NCBI GenBank assembly: GCA_947631815.1
Contig: CANRMT010000006.1
Location: forward strand, 1-48,978
Direction: 5' to 3'
Source of the DNA: an uncultured Eisenbergiella sp.
GTDB lineage: Bacteria > Bacillota > Clostridia > Lachnospirales > Lachnospiraceae
Length of the DNA: 48,978 nucleotides
The notes under the pieces are model-generated. The model did not search any database, had not been told where the DNA came from, and saw only the letters and a program-made list of their open reading frames with translations. Below are positions 43,926 through 48,978 of the stretch, one piece after another. How positions within the stretch are numbered: the first letter of the stretch is position 1; every line of letters begins with the position of its first letter. The position numbers and the translations under genes are program-made.

Positions 43926-44918
43926 ATGATTCTGGATGGCAAAACGATACTGATCACGGGCGGGACCGGTTCCTTCGGAAAGTGCTTCACCAAATACGTG
44001 CTGGAGCACTGCGATCCGAAAAAGATCATCATTTACTCCCGGGACGAGTTCAAACAGTGGATGATGCAGGATGAGTTTAAGCAGTATGCGGACAGACTGC
44101 GCTTTTTCATCGGGGATGTGCGGGATCTGGAGCGGCTGCGCAGAGCCTTCGTGGGCGTGGACTACGTGGTGCATGCGGCGGCCCTGAAGCAGGTGCCTGC
44201 CTGCGAATACAATCCGCATGAGGCCATCAAGACCAATATCCACGGCGCGATGAACGTCATCGAGGCGGCGCTGGACGGCAGTGTGAAGAAGGTGGTGGCG
44301 CTTTCCACGGACAAGGCGGTCAATCCGGTGAACCTGTACGGCGGCACCAAGCTGGTCAGCGACAAGCTGTTCATCGCGGCCAACGCTTATGTGGGAAATA
44401 AGGACGTGAATTTCTCCATCGTCCGGTACGGAAATGTGGCCGGCAGCCGCGGCTCCATCATTCCGATCTTCCGGAACATCATAGAAAACGGCGGTACGAA
44501 GCTGCCCATCACCGATGTGCGCATGACCCGCTTCTGGATCAGCCTGGAGCAGGGCGTACAGCTGGTGATCAAGGCGCTGGAGGAGGCCAAAGGCGGCGAA
44601 ACCTTCATCAGCAAGATCCCTTCCTTCAAGATCACCGATCTGGCGGAGGCCATGCTGCCGGGCTGTGAGATCGAGGAGATCGGCATCCGCCCTGGCGAAA
44701 AGCTGCACGAGATCATGGTGACGCCCGAGGATTCCGGCACGACCTTTGAATACGACCGGCATTTCATCGTCTATCCGCAGCTGACCTGGAACAACAAACA
44801 GCAGCCCGATCTGAGCGGCAGGCGGGTGGCGGAGGGCTTTTCCTACAGCTCCGGCAGCAACACCGAGTGGCTTTCCGTAGAGGATATCCGCCGTCGTCTG
44901 AAGGAAATGAACCTGTAA
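43926..44918 (+). CDS. UDP-GlcNAc 4,6-dehydratase (PseB type)
   Basis: 330 residues, the short soluble form of the CapD/PseB family. NAD-binding GGTGSFG (12-18), the catalytic STDKAV and YGGTK (YxxxK) motifs, and the segment AAALKQVPACEYNPHEA are all present. It converts UDP-GlcNAc to a 4-keto-6-deoxy sugar, the first step of pseudaminic-acid-like or deoxy-amino-sugar synthesis for surface glycans or flagellin. No later Pse genes are here; only a glycosyltransferase follows. ATG at 43926 follows AAGGAG. Confidence 0.88.
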   Translation: MILDGKTILITGGTGSFGKCFTKYVLEHCDPKKIIIYSRDEFKQWMMQDEFKQYADRLRFFIGDVRDLERLRRAFVGVDYVVHAAALKQVPACEYNPHEAIKTNIHGAMNVIEAALDGSVKKVVALSTDKAVNPVNLYGGTKLVSDKLFIAANAYVGNKDVNFSIVRYGNVAGSRGSIIPIFRNIIENGGTKLPITDVRMTRFWISLEQGVQLVIKALEEAKGGETFISKIPSFKITDLAEAMLPGCEIEEIGIRPGEKLHEIMVTPEDSGTTFEYDRHFIVYPQLTWNNKQQPDLSGRRVAEGFSYSSGSNTEWLSVEDIRRRLKEMNL

Positions 44919-44925
44919 AGTGTGA

Positions 44926-45148
44926 CAACGGCCAACCGTCAGGAAAGCGAAACCGGGACCGGCGGGCTGGGCAGGGGCGCATATCCCTTTCCCGGACACG
45001 CTTTCGCTCGGATAAATGCGCAGCGGTACGTAACGCCGCAAAGGACGCGGCGTAAGTACCGGCGCATTTATAACGGTCCGGGACAAGGGATATGCGCCCC
45101 TGCCCAGCCCGCCGGTCCCGGTTTCGCTTTCCTGACGGTTGGCCGTTG
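44926..45148 (-). repeat. Giant palindrome E4 (family of four)
   Basis: The left arm begins CAACGGCC (44926) and the right arm ends GGCCGTTG (45148). The first 64 bases of the arm pair without a single mismatch, then one inserted base, then TCCCGGAC. The core is reversed, as in E2, but the apex differs (ACGCCGC-GTCCTTT-GCGGCGT). It starts 7 nt after the PseB-type stop codon and ends 21 nt before the GT2 start codon, with no promoter visible between. Confidence 0.95.
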
Positions 45149-45169
45149 CCCGAGAAAGTGAGGCGCGGC

Positions 45170-46195
45170 ATGAAGCTGAGCATCATTGTGCCGGTCTATA
45201 ATATGGCCGCGGACGGAAAGCTGGAATACTGTCTGGAGTCTCTGGTGCATCAGACGGTGGAGGATTATGAGATCATCGCGGTGGACGATGCGTCCACGGA
45301 CGCGTCGCTGGATATTCTGAAGCGGTATGAGCGGAAGTATCCGGGGATGTTCCGGGCCGCGGCGTCGCCGGAGAACAGGCGGCAGGGAGGCGCGAAGAAC
45401 ATCGGCCTGTCCCTGGCGCGGGGCGAGTGGATCGGTTTTATCGACAGCGATGACTGGATCACGCCGGACATGTACGAGAAGCTTCTGCGAAAGGCGCAGG
45501 AGACCGGCGCGGATATGGTGGGCTGCGATTATCACCTTACCGATGAGCACAGCATGAAGATCGGGAAGCCGGTGCCCAACGGAAGCCCGGAGCAGAGCGG
45601 CGTGCTGACGGAGGAAAAGTACCGCTCCCTGATCCTGGACGGCGGCAGCCTGGTGGTGAAGGTATACCGTCGGGAGATCTTCATGGAAGACGGGCTGCGT
45701 TTTCCGGAGCACATTTTTTATGAGGACAACGCCATCGGCGCTTCGGTGATGCTCCACGCGAAGCATTACGAATATATCCCGGAGCCCATGTATTATTATT
45801 ATCAGCACGGCGGCTCCACGGTGCATACCGTTTCCAGGGAACGCTGCGAGGACCGGATGGAGGCCGGGCGCGGGCTTCTGCGGGAAGCGGAGCGGTTCGG
45901 TTATCTGGAGAAATACCGGCCGGAGATCTGTTTTGAATTCACGGTGCTGTTCTATGTGAACACGCTGTTTTCCTATATGGTGGGCGGCGGTCCCAAGTCC
46001 GTCCGCTTTGTCAAAAAAATGGGGGACGAGATGCGCGCGGCGTTTCCGGATTTTCAGGAAAACGCCTACTACCGGGAACGGGTGCATGCGGAGGAGAAAA
46101 AACTGATCGCCATGCAGCAGAGGTCCACCCTGTTTTTTATGGCGTATTATAAGCTCTTATGGGCATACCGGAATTTTCGGAAAAAACATACCTGA
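45170..46195 (+). CDS. Glycosyltransferase family 2
   Basis: 341 residues. [12 protein letters not shown], the VDDASTD stretch and FIDSDDW (the DxD metal and nucleotide-sugar site) are GT2 hallmarks; the C-terminal part is helical ([15 protein letters not shown]). It transfers a sugar from a nucleotide donor to a surface glycan. ATG at 45170 has GTGAGG upstream, just after palindrome E4. The position after a PseB-type dehydratase suggests both act in surface polysaccharide synthesis. The next gene, guaA, begins 35 nt downstream. Confidence 0.92.
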   Translation: MKLSIIVPVYNMAADGKLEYCLESLVHQTVEDYEIIAVDDASTDASLDILKRYERKYPGMFRAAASPENRRQGGAKNIGLSLARGEWIGFIDSDDWITPDMYEKLLRKAQETGADMVGCDYHLTDEHSMKIGKPVPNGSPEQSGVLTEEKYRSLILDGGSLVVKVYRREIFMEDGLRFPEHIFYEDNAIGASVMLHAKHYEYIPEPMYYYYQHGGSTVHTVSRERCEDRMEAGRGLLREAERFGYLEKYRPEICFEFTVLFYVNTLFSYMVGGGPKSVRFVKKMGDEMRAAFPDFQENAYYRERVHAEEKKLIAMQQRSTLFFMAYYKLLWAYRNFRKKHT

Positions 46196-46230
46196 CGGCG
46201 GAAGAACGTTTTACACTGAGGAGAAAAGGG

Positions 46231-47772
46231 ATGGAAAGAGAACTGGTTCTGGTTTTGGATTTCGGCGGGCAGTACAACCAACTGATCGCCAGGCGGGTGC
46301 GGGAATGCAATGTTTACTGCGAGGTGCAGCCGTGCACGATGAGCCTGGAGGAAATAAAGGAAAGAAACCCGAAAGGGATCATTTTTACGGGCGGACCAAA
46401 CAGCGTTTACGGCGACGATTCGCCCAGGTGCCCGAAGGAAATGTTCGAGCTGGGCATCCCGATCCTGGGCATCTGCTACGGCTCCCAGCTCATGGCCTAT
46501 ATGCTGGGGGGCAGCGTGAAGACCGCTCCCGTCAGCGAATACGGCAAAACAGAGGTGGATGTGGACACCTCCTCCGTCCTTTTTGAAAATGTATCGGAAA
46601 AAACGATCTGCTGGATGAGCCATACGGATTATATCGAACAGGCTCCGGCAGATTTCGCGGTCACGGCGCATACGCCGGTCTGTCCGGTGGCAGCCATGGA
46701 GAACGCGGCGAAAAGGCTCTACGCGGTGCAGTTCCATCCCGAGGTGATGCACACCCGTGAAGGGATGAAAATGCTTTCCAATTTTGTTTATAAGGTCTGC
46801 GGCTGTAAGGGCGACTGGAAGATCGAATCCTTTGTGGAGACCACGATCCGGCAGATCCGGGAAAAGGTCGGGAACGGCAGGGTGCTCTGCGCCCTCTCCG
46901 GCGGCGTGGACTCCTCCGTGGCGGCGGTGCTCATGTCAAAGGCCGTGGGCAGACAGCTCACCTGCGTTTTTGTGGATCACGGTCTGCTGCGCAAAAACGA
47001 AGGGGACGAGGTGGAAGCCGTGTTCGGTCCCGGCGGCAGCTATGATCTGAATTTCGTCCGCGTCAACGCGCAGCAGCGTTTTTACGAAAAGCTGGCCGGT
47101 GTATCGGAGCCGGAGAAGAAGCGTAAGATCATCGGAGAAGAATTCATCCGCGTTTTTGAAGAGGAAGCGAAAAAGATCGGCGCGGTGGATTTCCTGGTGC
47201 AGGGGACCATCTATCCGGACGTGATCGAGAGCGGTCTGGGGAAATCCGCGGTCATCAAGTCCCATCACAATGTGGGCGGCCTGCCGGACCATGTGGAATT
47301 CCGGGAGATCATCGAGCCGCTGCGCCTTCTGTTTAAAGATGAGGTGCGAAAGGCCGGTCTGGAACTGGGTATCCCGGAATATCTGGTGTACCGCCAGCCG
47401 TTCCCGGGCCCCGGCCTGGGCGTGCGGATCGTCGGCGAGGTGACGGCGGACAAGGTGCGGATCGTGCAGGACGCGGACGCCATCTACCGCGAGGAGCTGG
47501 CAAAGGCCGGATGCGACAAGGGGCTGGGCCAGTATTTTGCAGCCCTGACCAATATGCGGTCCGTGGGCGTCATGGGCGACGAGCGGACTTACGATTACGC
47601 GGTGGCCCTGCGGGCGGTGATCACCTCCGATTTCATGACGGCGGAGGCGGCGGAGATTCCGTACGCGGTGCTGTCTAAGGTCATGAATCGGATCATCAAC
47701 GAGGTCAAGGGGGTCAACCGGGTGCTGTATGATCTGACGAGCAAGCCGCCGGGGACAATAGAACTGGAGTAG
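46231..47772 (+). CDS. guaA: GMP synthase (glutamine-hydrolysing)
   Basis: 513 residues, full length. The N-terminal glutamine amidotransferase has the nucleophile Cys82 in GICYGSQ and the FHPEV triad segment; the ATP-pyrophosphatase PP-loop is LSGGVDSS (about 226-233); the C-terminal dimerisation domain ends ...KPPGTIELE. It converts XMP to GMP. ATG at 46231 follows GAGGAGAAAAGGG. No guanine riboswitch is visible upstream. The 3' end of guaA is a known integration site for genomic islands, and the composition changes right after it. Confidence 0.97.
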   Translation: MERELVLVLDFGGQYNQLIARRVRECNVYCEVQPCTMSLEEIKERNPKGIIFTGGPNSVYGDDSPRCPKEMFELGIPILGICYGSQLMAYMLGGSVKTAPVSEYGKTEVDVDTSSVLFENVSEKTICWMSHTDYIEQAPADFAVTAHTPVCPVAAMENAAKRLYAVQFHPEVMHTREGMKMLSNFVYKVCGCKGDWKIESFVETTIRQIREKVGNGRVLCALSGGVDSSVAAVLMSKAVGRQLTCVFVDHGLLRKNEGDEVEAVFGPGGSYDLNFVRVNAQQRFYEKLAGVSEPEKKRKIIGEEFIRVFEEEAKKIGAVDFLVQGTIYPDVIESGLGKSAVIKSHHNVGGLPDHVEFREIIEPLRLLFKDEVRKAGLELGIPEYLVYRQPFPGPGLGVRIVGEVTADKVRIVQDADAIYREELAKAGCDKGLGQYFAALTNMRSVGVMGDERTYDYAVALRAVITSDFMTAEAAEIPYAVLSKVMNRIINEVKGVNRVLYDLTSKPPGTIELE

Positions 47773-47794
47773 TAAACAGAAAGCAGGTAACTCG

Positions 47795-48978
47795 ATGCCG
47801 GAACATCAAACAATAGAATGGAAAGAATCATGGCATGATGAATATTTGGAATGGATCTGCGGCTATGCAAACGCATACGGCGGAACGCTTTATATCGGCA
47901 AAAATAATGACGGTGATGTTGTAGGCATAAGTGATAAGGACAGCAGAAAACTGTTGGAAGTCATTCCCAACAAGATTACAGATACAATGGGCATTGTAGC
48001 AGATGTCAATCTGCTATATGAGGGTGATCTGCAGTATATTGAAATTATTGTGGAAAAGTATCCCTCGCTCATCAGTTATCATGGCAAGTATTTTTATCGC
48101 TCCGGCAGCACTATGAGAACAATTACCGGAAAAGAGTTGGATAAAGCACTTTTGAAAGCCCAGGGCAGGACATGGGACGGTATGCCGATTCCGAAATTGA
48201 AGGTCGAGGATTTAAAACAGGAAGCGATAGAATTATTTAAAGAGAAAGCGGTAAGGCGCGGCAGACTGACACCGGAAGAAACGGGAGTCGAAGATTCTAT
48301 TCTTCTGGATAATCTGCACTTATTTGATGAGGACGGTTACCTGATCCGGGCGGCCATGCTGGCATTTTATAAAGATCCGGAAAAGTGGGTAACCGGTGCC
48401 TATGTGAAAATAGGTTATTTTGATCAGTCTGATGCAGATTTAAGGTATCAGGACGAAGTTCATGGTTCTTTGATCGAGCAGGTGGACAAGACGGTTGATC
48501 TGGTATATACGAAATACATGAAGGCGTTGATCACTTATGAGGGAATCCAGCGGGTGGAGCAGTTTATGTTTCATCAGGATGCTTTTCGGGAAATCCTGCT
48601 GAATGCTATCGTTCATAAGGATTACAGTGCTTGTAATCCAATCCAGATCAGCGTGTATGAAGATAAGATCTATATCTGGAATGATGGGGAGATGCCGGAA
48701 GGTCTGGATTCAACGGACAAGCTGTTTATGAAACATTCCTCAAAACCTTATAATCCCAAACTGGCAAATGTCTTTTTCATGAGCGGAATGATCGAAGCAT
48801 GGGGACGCGGATTTGATAAGATCAAAGAAGCCTGTGCCAGATATGACGGTCCGCTGCCGGAATATAATATAAGCAGGTCGGGCGTTATGGTGCTTTGCAG
48901 GGCGTGTGATAAATATTTGAAATTGTTAAAAGATGATAATCATCATGACCAAGATGGTTATGATGTGGTCAAGATGAT
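47795..48978 (+). CDS. AlbA_2/Schlafen-type ATP-binding protein (3' end outside window)
   Basis: The ATG at 47795 has only a modest AGCAGG box. About 394 codons are open to the window end, so the protein is truncated at its C-terminus. Residues 1-125 form an AlbA_2 domain (TIEWKESWHDEYLEWICGYANAYGGTLYIGKNNDG); about residues 270-375 resemble a GHKL-type ATPase C-terminal domain (AFREILLNAIVHKDY, IYIWNDGEMPEGL, EAWGRGFDKIKE). Such proteins bind DNA or act as transcription regulators. It is clearly more AT-rich than guaA and has a weak promoter region, so it may belong to an island inserted after guaA. Confidence 0.85.
   Translation, partial: MPEHQTIEWKESWHDEYLEWICGYANAYGGTLYIGKNNDGDVVGISDKDSRKLLEVIPNKITDTMGIVADVNLLYEGDLQYIEIIVEKYPSLISYHGKYFYRSGSTMRTITGKELDKALLKAQGRTWDGMPIPKLKVEDLKQEAIELFKEKAVRRGRLTPEETGVEDSILLDNLHLFDEDGYLIRAAMLAFYKDPEKWVTGAYVKIGYFDQSDADLRYQDEVHGSLIEQVDKTVDLVYTKYMKALITYEGIQRVEQFMFHQDAFREILLNAIVHKDYSACNPIQISVYEDKIYIWNDGEMPEGLDSTDKLFMKHSSKPYNPKLANVFFMSGMIEAWGRGFDKIKEACARYDGPLPEYNISRSGVMVLCRACDKYLKLLKDDNHHDQDGYDVVKM

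Noticed and set aside
47773..48978. Confirmed att site of an integrated island
   Set aside because: No duplicated guaA end or integrase is in the window; only composition supports it.

Overview
The window is about 49 kb of GC-rich chromosomal DNA that reads like a Clostridia genome, most probably Lachnospiraceae. Signs of this are the catalytic/non-catalytic GlgC-GlgD pair, a short HPr-like protein, a DUF1538 transporter beside a tandem PII-like protein, a DUF5688 protein, a PadR/FtsW-like pair, strong AGGAGG-type ribosome binding sites and many extended -10 promoters. The genus cannot be named from sequence reading alone. I saw no rRNA, tRNA, CRISPR array, transposase or phage genes.

Layout. 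1-8.3 kb: a partial VWA protein, a macrodomain protein, cyclophilin, a repeat-bearing GNAT acetyltransferase, an SDR epimerase, a GH88/GH105 hydrolase, and an ECF sigma/anti-sigma pair. 8.3-13 kb: DUF1538 transporter plus tandem PII-like protein, a MraY-like transferase and an SGNH hydrolase. 13-18.4 kb: HPr-like protein and the SbcCD nuclease. 18.4-28.1 kb: PadR regulator with an FtsW-like membrane protein, a PfoR-type EIIC protein, an SF2 helicase with membrane segments plus an MBL hydrolase, a MATE exporter and an acyltransferase. 28.1-32 kb: a single-chain MmeI-like restriction-modification enzyme of mixed base composition, then a flavin reductase. 32-35.5 kb: GlgCD and a second SDR protein. 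35.5-43.6 kb: a run of co-directional genes (DUF5688, an unknown, VWA, MoxR-type AAA, LRR, free-Met-sulfoxide reductase, endonuclease III and a small protein). 43.6-47.8 kb: PseB-type dehydratase, GT2 glycosyltransferase and GMP synthase. 47.8 kb to the end: an AT-richer, truncated AlbA_2/ATPase-fold gene that looks imported.

The most unusual feature is a family of four very long palindromes (E1 10951-11210, E2 18403-18599, E3 43575-43822, E4 44926-45148). Each starts almost directly after a stop codon. They share a core with an asymmetric internal loop (CCCGGACCGTTA on one side; GAGCG-N-GAGCG followed by GTCCGG on the other). Their 50-75 bp outer arms and apical hairpins differ between copies but remain self-complementary, 64 consecutive pairs being perfect in E4. 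Two lie in each orientation. This pattern points to selection on structure rather than on sequence; I do not recognise the family.

Tandem repeats are a second theme: 36- and 42-bp units inside the acetyltransferase gene, an Ala/Asp-rich insert in SbcD, and four 37-bp units between the VWA and MoxR genes. Functions below come from motifs and gene order read by eye; no database search was possible.
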